NCBI GenBank assembly: GCA_000787465.1
Contig: JSYX01000208.1
Span: forward strand, 1 to 53,719
Length of the DNA: 53,719 nt
DNA from: Thermomucor indicae-seudaticae
Taxonomy: Eukaryota; Mucoromycota; Mucoromycetes; Mucorales; Lichtheimiaceae
Reading direction: 5' to 3'
Shown piece by piece: positions 9,564-20,711 of this stretch. The translations under genes were made by a program, and so were the position numbers. Numbering within the stretch: position 1 is the first letter of the stretch; every line of letters starts with the position of its first letter. The notes beneath the pieces are model-generated. The model saw nothing but the letters and a program-made list of their open reading frames with translations, was not told the origin of the DNA and did not search any database.

Positions 9564-11423
9564 TTAGAGCTTGGGACCAGCAGCCAAGGTTTCTGGAGCC
9601 GCTTGATCTTCGTACGTCTTAAAGTTCTCGATAAACATGGAAGCGACCTTGTGGAGTGTGTCTGTGAATTCCTGGGGCGTGCCTTGCCAGACCTTGCGGG
9701 GGTCGAGCAGTTCGTCAGGCACGTTGGAGACCTTGGTGGGCACCTTGAGGTTAAAGACCTCGTAGTCCGTGTACTCGGCGTTGGCCAGTTCGCCGCTGTG
9801 GATGGCGTCGAGAATGGCACGGGTGTACTTGAGCGGGCAACGCTTGGCGACGCCCGCCTTGCCACCGATCCAGCCGGTGTTGATCAGCCAGGCATCGGCC
9901 TTGTGCTTGGACATCTTTTCGGCCAACATGGACGCGTAGCGCTGGGGATGGAGCACGAGGAATGGCGCGCCAAAGCAGGCGGAGAAGGTGGCCTGGGGCT
10001 CGGTAATGCCATCTTCGGTGCCGGGGACCTTGGTCGTGTAGCCAGAGATGAAGTGGTACATGGCTTGCTCGGGTGTGAGCTTGGAGACAGGAGGAAGGAC
10101 GCCAAAGGCGTCGCAGGTCAAGAGGATGATGTTCTTGGGATGGCCGCCCATGCAAGGAATCTTGGCATTCGGAATGTGGTCTGAAGAATGTAACAAGTGA
10201 GCACCTCGTCTGCCATTGGTATCTACAGAGAGAGAGAGAGAGATAGAGGACTTACCGATCGGGTACGAGCATCGAGTGTTTTCGGTCAAAAAGTCATCAG
10301 AGTAATCGACGACACGAGTCTCTTCGTCCAAAACGACGTTCTCGAGAACGGCACCAAACTTGATCGCGTTAAAGATGTCAGGCTCCTTCTCGGCAGACAG
10401 GTCGATGCATTTGGCGTAGCAGCCGCCTTCAATGTTGAACACACCCGTGTCGCTCCAGCAGTGCTCGTCGTCACCAATCAGCTTACGCTTGGGGTCAGCG
10501 CTCAGTGTGGTCTTGCCGGTGCCAGATAAACCAAAGAAGAGTGAGACGTCGCCGTCAGGGCCCTCGTTGGCAGACGAGTGGAGCGATAGCACGCCAGCCT
10601 TGGGCATCAAGTAGTGCATCACAGTAAAGATCTGGTAGACCAGGAAAACTAGATGAGTTTCTCTTTCTTGTTTATCCCGATCCATGATAACAAATACTTA
10701 CGCCCTTCTTCATTTCACCAGCGTATTCGGTACCGAGGATGACCATCTCGTTTCGCTTAAAGTTGACGGAGACGGAGGTGGTCGAAGTCATGCCGGTCGT
10801 GTAGCGGTTGGCGGGGAACTCGCCAGCGTTGAAGACGGTAAAGTCGGGCGTGCCAAAGTTCTCGAGTTCTTCTTCCGTGGGCCGGATCAGCATGTTGCGC
10901 ATGAAGAGCAAGTGGTAGGCGCGGGAAGCGACAATGCGGACCTTGATGCGGTACTTGGGGTCCCAACCGGCAAAGCCATCAAAGACGTACAGACGAGGGC
11001 GGGTGTTGAGGTAGTCAATGGCACGTTCACGGTTTATGAGGAAGACCTTTTCGTCGATCGGGGTGTTGACGGGGCCCCACCAGATGTCCTTTTCGGACGT
11101 CTCTTCGCGCACGATACGCTTGTCCTTAGGCGAACGGCCGGTCTTCTTGCCAGAGTAGGCGCAGAGGGCGCCGGCGGAGGAGATCACGGTGCCTTGCTCG
11201 TACATCAGGGCTTCTTCGTACAGAACGGCGACCGAAGGATTGCGCTTGATCGTCACCTGGCATCACCGTCGGTTTAGACAAAACAAGACAATGAAAAAGT
11301 GCGCGAATAGAGATTTACCTTGTCGTAATCAATGCCAGCCATCTCGTGGAGTTCTTCTTCCACCTTGGTGTGGGAGCTAGCAGGACGGCTGAAAGGCGAT
11401 CCAGGTCTGGGAGAAGCAACCAT
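9564..11423 (-). CDS. PCK1: Phosphoenolpyruvate carboxykinase (ATP)
   Basis: First committed step of gluconeogenesis: oxaloacetate plus ATP to PEP, CO2 and ADP, in the cytosol. Four exons (11319-11423, 10702-11256, 10256-10631, 9564-10180) close in phase to 550 residues, matching the about 550 residues of yeast Pck1. Visible signatures are [12 protein letters not shown] near residue 65, AGEMKKG then [10 protein letters not shown], the P-loop kinase motif [17 protein letters not shown], the metal-binding stretch [17 protein letters not shown], and [15 protein letters not shown]. The short Ser/Pro-rich N-terminus before [10 protein letters not shown] is usual. In fungi the gene is glucose-repressed; a TATA box and a 1.3-kb gene-free upstream region are seen here. 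Downstream is the IRG-like gene, same strand, 141 bp away. Confidence 0.97.
10227..10243. repeat. (AG)n microsatellite within a PCK1 intron
   Basis: About eight AG units inside the third intron of the carboxykinase gene (10181-10255). Confidence 0.85.
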
Positions 11424-12749
11424 AGTGATAATAGAGATTGAGGAAAAGAGGATATGATTACGTCGTGTGATCTTGGTCGCTCGACGGGCCTCCCTTATAT
11501 ACCCCAGTGGCAGCGCGTGAAAGTGATGTTCATCCTCGGAAGCGGAACGATTCGTGAGCATCGAGGACTTTATGATCACGGGCCACGGTCGGAACAGGTC
11601 GGACCACTGGCTTGTGCCAGTTCCGAAAAATCCCTTGGTCGCAAGTGACCCCTCGTGCAATGATGCTCAGGTGAAGATGGCTTGAAACTCGGTTGTCTGG
11701 TCGTTGGTGTCGAAAGGGCTCGCTGGGCAAGTCTTGCAGGAGCAACCTTTTTGTGGGTTTGTTTATCCGCGGTCTAATATGAGAGAGCCGCGGAACAACA
11801 AAGGGGCTGCTCGCTCATGGTTCGATCTACTCCCGCACGGCTCCGAGTGTTATATCCAATTCATGTCAGTAACAAGATCGAGGACCTCCTCAGGGGTTGT
11901 TTCATTCATGGTTTGCACAATGAAAGAAGGTCATTCTATGCACGCTATCAAGAATTAAAACACCGCAATTGGCCCGTCTGCAATCTCACGTGTTCACTCT
12001 CAACAAGTCATGGCTTGCTCAATAACACCCGTTTTCTAGACACTTGAATGCTAATGGCTGCCAATGACACGAGATCTGCGAAATGAGACAGGGCGCTTGT
12101 TTTGGAACAGTCCTTTCGAATGGCGGCTCCGACAGTGACAACAGATCGCCTAGGAGTAGCTTGCAAAGACTGGAAGGACCAGCTGCCGAAGCGTTCTGTG
12201 TACGGCCTCGTAGATCCAGATGGATCAACGGGTATGTCTGGAATTCGGGAAGCAGGTGCTGAGGTCAGAAAGGCAAGAAAGAATCTACGCCTTGGAAAGA
12301 CGTCTATGACGGACCGCGTCGGCTGCGTCGAATATTACCCAGGTTTTGGGTATAGAAAGCCGTTCAAGAAAATAAGAATAGAGTCCTTTGACTTATGCCT
12401 TCGTCTATACTTCTTTGCGTGGCATTATCATATGCATGTTGTGCTCTCTCTGGTGAACATATATCACGTAGTGAGCGGTGTTTACCCTGTAAAGCAGGAT
12501 AATTGGCATGTAGTTGAGCCCTTCCATGTCGAATCTTGAAAGCTTCTTTGAGCTGCGTACTTGTACCAAATCATGAAAAGAACCGCTGGTAGACTTCAGC
12601 TCGAATTGAAGACCATATGTATTTTGCAGACATGCAATGCCATAATTGCTATGCAAAGGATTTCAGATGCAATATCCTGGTAGACAAAAAAGTGCAATGA
12701 ACAGAGTTCCATCATGCAAGAAGCGTCCATTTGACTGTGTGCATATCGG
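11424..12749. other. Gene-free PCK1 upstream region
   Basis: 1.3 kb between the carboxykinase start and the STRAP stop. It holds a TATA box and a CACGTG at about 11987. A 145-codon frame (12102-12539, +) has no recognisable domain and no supporting features. Carbon-source control elements are expected here by analogy with other fungal PCK genes; I cannot identify individual sites with confidence. Confidence 0.5.
11493..11502 (-). promoter_or_regulatory. Candidate TATA box of PCK1
   Basis: GTATATAAGG on the minus strand, 70-79 bp upstream of the carboxykinase ATG, a plausible distance for a strongly regulated fungal gene with a short leader. Confidence 0.55.
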
Positions 12750-13982
12750 CTACAACGCAGTTGTGCTTTTTCTGTCATCATTTCTTTGCCATAAACCATA
12801 AGGCTTGGTTGGATCCGTCGGCCATAGTCGAATTGTGCCATCCTCTACAGTCCCCAATGAGCATGTATTCTTCCCGCCATTTTTTTTTCGTCATTCTTCT
12901 TACCAGATCCAGTAGCGTAAAGATTACCATCGGGACTGTAACCCACCGCATGAATAGAGCCATGATGTCCCTTGTACACCTCTGCGCAGCGAAAAAGGTT
13001 TAAGGAAAAAATGCCATGACGACTGTTCTTCCATTTCTTTTTTACCTTGTTCGTCTCCCGTGTGCGCATCGTGAATGCGTACCCACAAGTCTGAGCTGCT
13101 TCCAACAACAAACTTGTCACCGCTAGGATGCAACGCTACGGCCGACACGCTTCTCGGCATCCGAAACCGTTTGACGTCGTCTTCTTCCTTGGAATGGATC
13201 CTGCCGGGCATCTCCGGATAAGCACCCATCTCGCCGATTTAACGCATAAAGCATCCCACTCTCACTACTACTAACCTTCCCATATTCCAGATGCAGACCT
13301 TATTCTCAGCTGCCCATATCACAGAAGCTCCGTTTGAGCTAAGCGTCATAGAAGACACCGGGCCGCCGGCGTCAATCGCCGCCACTTCACGCATCACACG
13401 AAGATCACGCACACGCACCATACCATCATCGCCTCCGCTGAGGATCATATTCTGCGTCGGATGCCAGATCACGTTCTTGATGGTCCCCGTGTGATCGTCT
13501 GCTTCGATAGGTGGCGCATCGGGCCGGTACAGATCGAACATCCTCAGCTTCTGCTCCTGGCCGCCCGTCACGATCTTGGTGCTATCTGGACTAAAATCAA
13601 CCGCACGCACAATGTGATGATGCGTAAACGCATGCACTTCTTCTCCCGTGTAAGTATCCCACACTTTGGCGCTAAAGTCGGCAGACCCGGTCACTGCACG
13701 GCGAGCATCGCAAGAAAGCCGGGCGCTCCACACCGCACCCTTGTGCCCATAAAATGTACCGATCCAGTCGCCAGTCATGCCATCGCGTAACATTGGATTG
13801 CCATCTGTTTTGGACCGTCTTAGAGAAGCCAACAGCGCATGGGCCGTTATGCTAACTTTACCTTTACACGCTGAGATCAGATAGTATTTCCCGTCTGACG
13901 TAATGGGTGAGAAATGGATATCGACGACAGGCCGAGTGTGGCCGGCACAAGTCAGAGGAAACGCTCGAGTGGAGTTGGTCAT
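12750..13982 (-). CDS. STRAP: STRAP/Unrip-like WD40 protein
   Basis: Seven-bladed WD40 propeller orthologous in pattern to STRAP (Unrip), which in animals binds the SMN complex during snRNP assembly and also TGF-beta receptors. Five exons (13862-13982, 13272-13804, 13046-13229, 12904-12981, 12750-12844) close in phase to 336 residues; human STRAP is about 350. Diagnostic stretches are LTCAGHTRPVVDIHFSPIT at the start, ISACK then DGNPMLRDGMTGDWIGTFYG, GHKGAVWSARL, SADFSAKVWDTYTGEEV, VYKGHHGSIHAVGYSPDG, and the terminal EDGTIRLWPT then PYGLWQ that marks STRAP rather than a generic WD40. The second donor is placed at GTAGTA (13271) because the nearer GTTAGT breaks frame. Divergent from SNRNP25. 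Confidence 0.9.
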
Positions 13983-14263
13983 GTTGGTCGTTCAATAAGA
14001 AGTTGGTGGTCTTTTCTTGATTGTCGTTAAAGTATTTACAATGAATAAAAGGAAAAGGGAATGAGGGGGAATCGTGATGGAGCGAAATGGTATACGTAAC
14101 AAGTAAGGATAAAGAATGATAGAATAAAGATCGGTATGGCAACGGGGCACTGACACGACCAGTGCTTTTGCTTTTTGACGTGGAAAGCCAATCCGAAAAA
14201 AGCGAGACTGTCGCACTTGGCGCTTTACGTTTTGCTGTGTTTTGGGAGCCCGCATAATCAGCC
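13983..14263. promoter_or_regulatory. Shared divergent promoter, STRAP (-) and SNRNP25 (+)
   Basis: Only 281 bp separate the two start codons, so both transcripts must start from this interval or its edges. No clear TATA is seen for either. The sequence is pyrimidine-rich toward STRAP. Confidence 0.6.
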
Positions 14264-14846
14264 ATGGCTAGCAATGAAGAAGAATCACTGACAAAGGAAC
14301 TCGAAGAACAGCTTGAGACACTCTTGAAAGACGAATTGCTTCAAGACGTTCCGGCTGATCCAAGCATTGAAGAAGTCGAGACACTCATTGCCGTTGAGCA
14401 GGGTCGCGCATACCGCATAAAGATCGATCGTGGTCCCCTTGAACCGTTGTGTACGTAAAAAGAAAAGCGTTGTTCGAGCGCGGCTCTGACGTTATGTCAT
14501 ATTTCTAGATATTATCGTCAAACAAGCGTCCACAGTGGGTGATATCAAAAGGCTAATTCGAGTAACATTGGATCGCATGCAGCCCAGAGGCAAGCATATC
14601 AGCTGGTAGGTCGCGCGGGGGCGCGCACTTTCATTGGCTACTGGCAGCTAACGAGCTACCTTGGGAAAAAGGAAATACATTTGGCGCTCGCATTGCCTGA
14701 CCCTGGATGGTCAAAGGCTACTGGATGACCGTGCTGCAGTCAGTCATCTTGGAATACGTCATGGTTCTGTCTTGAAGTTTGCCCGGTTAGCGCACGAAAA
14801 GGGACATCATCGAAAGGCATGGAAATGGTACCGCAACAGATCATAG
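14264..14846 (+). CDS. SNRNP25: U11/U12 small nuclear ribonucleoprotein 25 kDa protein
   Basis: Component of the U11/U12 di-snRNP that recognises minor (U12-type) introns in the nucleus. Three exons (14264-14450, 14509-14605, 14672-14846) close in phase to 152 residues. After an acidic helix (LEEQLETLLKDELLQDVP) comes a ubiquitin-like fold: YIIVKQASTVGDIKRLIR, then HISWKYIWRSHCLTLDGQRL, DDRAAVSHLGIRHGSVLKF. The HISW-Y-WR-LT and GI(R)-V-F pattern is specific to the 25K protein among ubiquitin-like folds. The C-terminus is basic (KGHHRKAWKWYRNRS). Its own introns are ordinary GT-AG. It implies that this genome keeps a minor spliceosome. Divergent neighbour: STRAP/Unrip. Confidence 0.88.
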
Positions 14847-15755
14847 TCCCGAACCTGGGCCTGGAAGCACTTTTTACTCTGATGGGTATTTCTCACATAC
14901 CGCCTCCCATTGGAACTTTTATTGCACCTGGCTCAGCAGACTTGCGCAACCCTCACGTGTTGTACAGAGACTGTGCACTGGGACAACAAACACACTGTCG
15001 GCAGAGGCAAAAACAGTTATATGCACTGCGAGCACGCCATAGCGATTATCGATGATCGAGAACAGCAAGGATGAACAGATTCAACTCGTGTGCCAAATTG
15101 CGCAAGATTCCTTCCTTGTTGCGGAGTGGATGGAGATCAAGAGGATCACATATAAGCATCAGCGACAGCCATTCTGCGTCCAATCCAGACGAGATTAACC
15201 CGAGTCCTGAGAACAGAAGCGATGCACGTCATGCTCTACGCGGATGCTATTGGTTCGGACGGCAATGATGTACGGAAGCTGGCGCAAAGCCTCAATTGTC
15301 ATGAGAAAGAAAAAAGGCCGCTCGGCAATCCGAAGGAGCAAAAGCTATTACGAGTATGGCTCATGATCTATTGATATTCTTCTTTCTAGTCGTAGAACAC
15401 GTTATGCTTGCCTCATAAACAAGAGGAGTTTTATTCATTCTTTCTAGATATGACATAACCTTGGAATGTGGTGCATAACGGGATTGACCACAGTGACAAT
15501 TGACACTCAGAAGACAGTATTGGGTAATGGTCGAGGAACCAGATGCAGTCGAACCTCCCGTAACCCATACTCCCAAAACCCATGGATCTTTAGGAAGTGA
15601 TCTCAAGTCAGATCATGAAACGGGCGCAGACATTTCTTTTGCCTTATAGAGAAATAGAGCCTAACCAGTTTTAGACAAAGGTGCTCAGCAATTGTAAACT
15701 GATAATAAACAGAAGGGACCAAAAACGAACAAACACTGCTTTATCATCTTTGGAA
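14847..15755. other. Intergenic, no gene recognised
   Basis: Several short frames occur (for example 15033-15200 and 15225-15368, +) in shifted phases. They carry no family signature and no splice chain could be made to join them. Possible decayed coding sequence, not supported. Confidence 0.4.
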
Positions 15756-16574
15756 ATGTGGTCAAAAAGCGAAAAACGATCGTCCCTGGGCAGCGACGAG
15801 GAGGACGGTTTCCGATCCGACGACGAGGACGAATCAACAACTATGGGACCTTGTCCATCGTTTACTCGCGACGAGGTCCTTATATGCGCAACACACGGCA
15901 AGATCTATGCAATACGCAAGCAGACGGGCGAACGGCTATGGCGGGCCAAGTTTCCGACAGGTGCCATGGGCGGCATAGTCTCTGTCTTTGTGACCGACGA
16001 CGACAAGCTGCTGGTAGCAGCCAACGGCAAAGTGGCATGTCTCAATCTTTACACGGGATTGACCATTTGGATCAACAAGATGAAGGGCTGCGGATACGAG
16101 GAAGTAGGAGTGATTTGCACACCAAGTCGGGCATTGCCACCTCGTCGGCCAGCCAGTGAATTGCCAGGGTATACACGCAAGCAAGCCCAAGATAAGCCAG
16201 TGGTCATTGCGTGTACACGAGGGAAATGCTTGGCTGTGGATGCACAGACGGGTCACGAGCTTTGGAAGTTTCCATGTCCGAAAGGCGGGTTCCGCTTACC
16301 GACAGCCTTGGTGGAGCCTGCATCTGCAGAACAAGGACGGGAAGAGCCCTTGGTTTACGTGGGATGCGGCAAATGGGTGTACTGCCTGCATGCGCGGTCG
16401 GGTGTTTTGGAGTGGAGTGTCAAAATAAGTAATGCTACGTTTGGGATGGGGTACATGACTCTGGCGACGCCTTGGAGTTCCAGGCTCTCTGCCGAGGCGC
16501 ACACGGCGTTTAGTAGCTTTCCAGCTGCTCAAGCGAACGACGCTGAAAGGAGAAGAAGACAATCGTCATCATAA
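15756..16574 (+). CDS. PQQ-like beta-propeller repeat protein, unknown function
   Basis: Single exon, 272 residues. The N-terminus is acidic and Ser-rich (SDEEDGFRSDDEDES). The rest carries PQQ/quinoprotein-alcohol-dehydrogenase-like repeats, recognisable as DEVLICATHGKIYAIRKQTGERLWRAKF, LLVAANGKVACLNLYTG-TIW, VVIACTRGKCLAVDAQTGHELWKF and VYVGCGKWVYCLHARSGVLEW. Each is a strand set ending in a Thr-Gly-X-X-X-Trp turn. Four or so repeats are too few to close an eight-bladed propeller alone, so it may dimerise or be an incomplete family member. There is no signal peptide, so it is not a periplasmic-type dehydrogenase; a structural or sensor role is more likely. The start is the MWSK methionine; an in-frame ATG at 15681 would add 25 residues of low-quality sequence. 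Confidence 0.75.
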   Translation: MWSKSEKRSSLGSDEEDGFRSDDEDESTTMGPCPSFTRDEVLICATHGKIYAIRKQTGERLWRAKFPTGAMGGIVSVFVTDDDKLLVAANGKVACLNLYTGLTIWINKMKGCGYEEVGVICTPSRALPPRRPASELPGYTRKQAQDKPVVIACTRGKCLAVDAQTGHELWKFPCPKGGFRLPTALVEPASAEQGREEPLVYVGCGKWVYCLHARSGVLEWSVKISNATFGMGYMTLATPWSSRLSAEAHTAFSSFPAAQANDAERRRRQSSS

Positions 16575-16713
16575 TGATACCGGAAAGCCGGAAGCGTTCG
16601 ATTCCGGGGTTGGGGCGCCATGCGTCGGTCTTTAGATAGCGGATACCCTAAAAAACCTTGACAACAACCTTTCTCTTTTTCTTTTTTATTTGCGTTCTAT
16701 ACTTGTCCACAAT

Positions 16714-17549
16714 ATGGAGTCGTCTTTAAGTCCAGTGCACGACCTGCCTTGTCTTTGTACTCTTGTGATGTCTTCGCTTTGGCCTCAAGAAGAAGAAGGA
16801 GGAGGAGCAGAGTCGTCTTCGCCCTGGGTAGAAGAAGCGGCCGATCTTTCACGGCATCGTCTATGGAATGTCACACGGCAGTTGGACTTTTATACATTCT
16901 GCCAGAAAGCGCTTGGATCCCTCAACATCTCGCCATCTGTCATCTATACAAGGCAAAAATTCATGTCTCTGTTTTCGCATGCGCGCGAACCTCGTCCACT
17001 TATGATGTGGCTTATAGTCTGAAATACGTACAAAGTTACCTAGCGTCGATACCAGCCAGCGAACCGCCTTACGGCTCAGAACGATCTATCTTTATGGTGG
17101 CCTTGATGCTCGCCTACAAGTTTGTCGAAGATTATGGCTCCGTGAGTCCGGTATGTCGTTTAAAAGAGCGAGTGAGAGCGCTTATACTGACTGTATTATA
17201 TCCACAGCATTCTTGGTCGGCGGCGTCACGGATTCCGGTGCACACGCTCGTGAAGCTCGAGATCGACTTTCTTAACCAGATTGATCACATGCTGCATATC
17301 GACAAGTCAAGTTTCAGCCGGTGGGTGTACGAGTGCAATTCAATGTACGAAAAGTCCTACCAAGAATTATCCACGGTGGCGTATCAGCACTACTACTATC
17401 AGTGCTACTACCATCAGCACGACCACTACTATTACGAACATTCGCCCTGGTCCTTTTGGTACACTTATCCATCGGACTACTACTACAACGCAAATGCTGA
17501 CAGGACGTTTTTCCAAACGGCCCCTGTTGGATACGCCTGGATGCAGTAA
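16714..17549 (+). CDS. Pho80/PCL-like cyclin with a Tyr/His-rich tail
   Basis: Regulatory cyclin expected to bind a Pho85/CDK5-type kinase. Three exons (16714-16952, 17018-17141, 17208-17549) close in phase to 234 residues. The cyclin box runs from about residue 50 to 165: FYTFCQKALGSLNISPSVIY, then LKYVQSYL, RSIFMVALMLAYKFVEDYG, and VKLEIDFLNQIDHMLHI, which is the PCL-type order (Ser-Pro-X-Val then alpha-2, ALMLA-KF-ED, E-FL-ID). The first intron must use a GC donor at 16953 to hold frame; its donor (GCAAAA) is weak. The last about 55 residues are unusually rich in Tyr and His (QHYYYQCYYHQHDHYYYEH) and are not part of the cyclin fold. Confidence 0.78.
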
Positions 17550-17724
17550 TCCATATTTCGCCTTGTCTGTATATACTCTTTCTCGCTGTATGTAAAAAAA
17601 TGGATATCGACTCCAATGTATTATCACGAAGGAAAAATCATTGTTGTTTTCAGGCCAAAAAAGGCAAAAACATGTATGTATATATTGTGTTGGTTTTCTC
17701 CTCCTTTTTATACGCTCCATAAAC

Positions 17725-20640
17725 ATGTCTTCTTCCTGTTCTTCTACTGCAAATAATCTCTGGCAATCGCGTCGAATGAATAACGAATCGCCTTTGATGG
17801 TCAGACCCAGCAGTGTTGCTACTTCTTATGTCAAGGGAAGCAGCAGCACCGACGAACCACCCAAGGTTGCGCCACCTCGGCGAGCTATTGCAGGCAAATC
17901 GGTCGCAGAACTTCAGCAGCAACATCAAAAACTGATGCAGCAACAGCAACAGCAGCCAGTACCTTATCCGCGGTCGATTCTTCGCAAAACGGGTTCAGTT
18001 CGTAGCAACAGTGATAACTCTCTCTTGTCCTGCTCTACCGCATCTTCCACCACCACTACTGATACCGCCAGTCGAGCCCCATCGCCGCTCCGGATGCAGC
18101 AATATGAAGATGACGAGCCGGTCAATACTACGAGTCAAGAATTCAAGGTTGCCAGAGAAGGATGGCTCTATCGCAAGAATAGTCTCATGGCAAGCCAAAA
18201 AAAGATATTGCGTCGTCCTCTTTCGATCTCTAACGTTCCTTCTTTAACAAGCAATGGAAACCTGTTTATGCAGTTGCCAAACATGGCAATGCCATTAAAC
18301 CAGGCGGACTGTACCTTTACAAGGATGACAAGGTAAAAAAAATCCCAGTTGGTGCTGGCCCGCCATGAACGACGTCGTACTCAAATGATTTGGTGTCAGT
18401 TTTCAAGCCATATCCAGACGTTCGACATGAGCCAAGTAGTCGAAGTCGAGCCACGCGCACAAGAATACAAGGCTGGGATCAAGTGGGAATTCCGGATGCT
18501 CGTGAAGCGGGAAGACGTGATTCTGGCGACTGACGATATCGCGTCCCGAAAGGCGTGGATCGACGCGCTCACTTCGATTATGGGCAAGGTGTCGATGGCG
18601 TCGCACACTGAGCTGCAGTCGCGCATCACGGCCGCGGACCAGCGCAACCGAGATCTGGCGTCGACGCTCGAATCCGTTCAGCTCGAGAACCATGCGCTGC
18701 ATCACCAGCTGCAAGACCTCGAGAAGAGCCAGGACAGTCTGGAGGCGCAGTGCGAGATACTGGAGCGTGAGCTCGCGTTGTGGAGGGCCAAAGCGGCGCA
18801 GCTGGAGGCACAGCGCGAAGAGGACGAGGCTACGATTGAGAAGCTCCAGTGCCAGAGAGACCACGACCAAGCGAGGATTCGGGAGCTCGAGAACGAGCTA
18901 AAGGCACAGAAAGAATACAGGACGACAGAGGAACAAGAGCGTAGCGTGCCAACAAGCAGTGCTACGAGTCTGGACGTGAGCGAGACCGTGCGTGATGTGA
19001 AGCATAGCCTGCGCGCGTTGAGCGAACAACTGCGGTCGTCGACAGAAAGCCAGCCGTTGGTGCAGAACTACATTGTGGATATCAAGAACGGGGTCCAGAA
19101 GCTGAGTGAGTCGCTCGAAGCTGCGAGAAAGGGATGGGAAGACCTGCAGACGGATATCGTGCGGTTCCTGGAGACCGAGTCCGAGGAGCGCAGCCAGAAA
19201 CCGGTGTCTGATCAACTATCGAGCCTGCGACGGGGCCTTTTGGGCGATGAGGATGATGGAGTGCCTGTGGCGGAAAAGCTGGGTATGATTATGCGACTGC
19301 TTCAAGAACAAGATGCGAAGCCTGAATCGTTGATGGGCAAAAGCAGTACTGGCGATCTTGTGGAGAAACTGACGGAGTGGCTGGAGCAAAAGCTGGCGGC
19401 GACAACCAGGGAGAGCACGAATGAGATCAAGGCGGCTCAAGAAGAACATGTCAAGGTGCTTGTGCAGCTGCTTGAGAATGTGATTGAGCGAATGGAGGCC
19501 AACCGCGTTCCTCGAGAGGTCGCGGGCCTGGCGCAAGTGGTTGAACGGCTCGCAGAGACAGAACAGAAACTGAGCCAGCTTCGTACGAGTAACACCAAGG
19601 ACGTTCGAGAGGCTTCTGAGGATCATGCGGATGAGGTGCGGGAACTGGTGGAGAGCACACGGGTGTTTATGGAGCGCACGCTTCGTGTACTGGATCGGTT
19701 CGGCGGGAGTCATACAGGCATGGAAGATACGGTGCGTCGTGCGGTGAAGAGCGCGTTCAACAGCCAGATGCAAGACAACAAGAAGGACGACGAGGAGAAG
19801 AAGCTGAAGCGGTACGAAGAGAATGCGCGCGAGTATATTGACAAGTCGATGTCCGGTATGCGCGAGCATCTGGAAGAGTACACGGGCGTGATGTACCGCA
19901 TGATTGAAGACCTTGTGCTACGCGCGGTGGAGCATCTTGAGCAAAAGGCGTTTGCTTATGGTGGTGGCAGGAGCAGCAGCCAGGAAGAAGAAGAAGAAAA
20001 GCAGCTAAAGAAGCAGACGAGCTACCTCATTGAGCTCCATTCGCAGTTATCCAGCGCCAAGCAGGTGCTCGAAGCAGATATTGAGCGTCTTCAGAACGAA
20101 AAGAGTGAGCTCGAGAAGCAAGTGTCTGGGCTCAGAAACTCAAGGCGAGAGATGGAAAGCGAGATCGAGGAACGGAAACTGGATCTGCAGGCGATCAAGG
20201 TCGAGTACGACACGGTGAAGCGGGTGCAGCAAGAGAAGGCGGCGGCGGCGTTGGCCAAGGAGCTTGAGCCGCTCGTGAGTCAGATTGCCAAACTGAAGCG
20301 ATTCGCCGATGACTCCTTGTCTCCGTCTTGTTCTTCTTCGTCGTCATCCTATATTGACTTGGGGCGTGGGGGCGCCCAGGTGGTTGAGCCACCGCAGGTA
20401 AAGGAAATAGGAACGTGAACGGACGGGAACGCGTGATTAATATGGCCATTTCTTGACCAGTCGCTGTACGAAGCACGATATAGCAGCCAGCAGGATAATC
20501 CAAGTAGCAAGGAGTCGGACAAACGGGCGTCGTTTGGCGCGTCGCTGGAAAATAGCTGGCTGTCCAAGTCAAGACCGGCTCGGGCGCCATCACCGCTGAA
20601 TGGCTTGTTAGGACGTAGAAAAGATACAAATTACTCATAA
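17725..20640 (+). CDS. PH-domain protein with long coiled coil, unknown function
   Basis: Four exons (17725-18189, 18252-18332, 18400-20397, 20461-20640) close in phase to 907 residues. Residues 1-140 are Ser-rich and low-complexity with a glutamine run near residue 75. A pleckstrin-homology domain spans about 145-250: REGWLYRKNSLM, then QWKPVYAVAKHGNAIKPGGL, YLYKDD, MLVKREDVILATDDIASRKA and WIDAL, which is the C-terminal PH helix. Residues about 265-830 are almost entirely coiled coil with heptads rich in Leu, Glu, Gln and Lys. The first intron uses a GC donor (ATG/GCAAGC). Phosphoinositide binding at a membrane and a scaffolding or tethering role are inferred from architecture only. Antisense frames across the coiled coil are shadows. 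Confidence 0.82.
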
Positions 20641-20711
20641 ATAGATATTTATATGCCCTCCTTGTTTTCTGTCTGTGTAGTCAACGTATATCCTTGATTA
20701 TTAACTACTGG

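Noticed and set aside
9489..10184. 231-codon + frame across PCK1
   Set aside because: Antisense shadow of the last carboxykinase exon, driven by GC-rich codon use.
12102..12539. 145-codon frame on + upstream of PCK1
   Set aside because: No domain, no conserved motif and no splice context; it lies in a promoter region and its composition is not persuasive.
16580..16600. GTTCGATTCC resembling a tRNA B box
   Set aside because: No cloverleaf can be formed around it: no matching T, anticodon or acceptor stems.
16756..17100. Reading the cyclin as one uninterrupted frame starting near 16749
   Set aside because: That frame loses the FCQKALGSLNISPS part of the cyclin box; the two-frame model joined by a 65-bp intron keeps it.
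19216..19869. 217-codon minus-strand frame within the coiled-coil gene
   Set aside because: Antisense to a Leu/Glu-rich coiled coil, which commonly gives long His/Leu-rich reverse frames.
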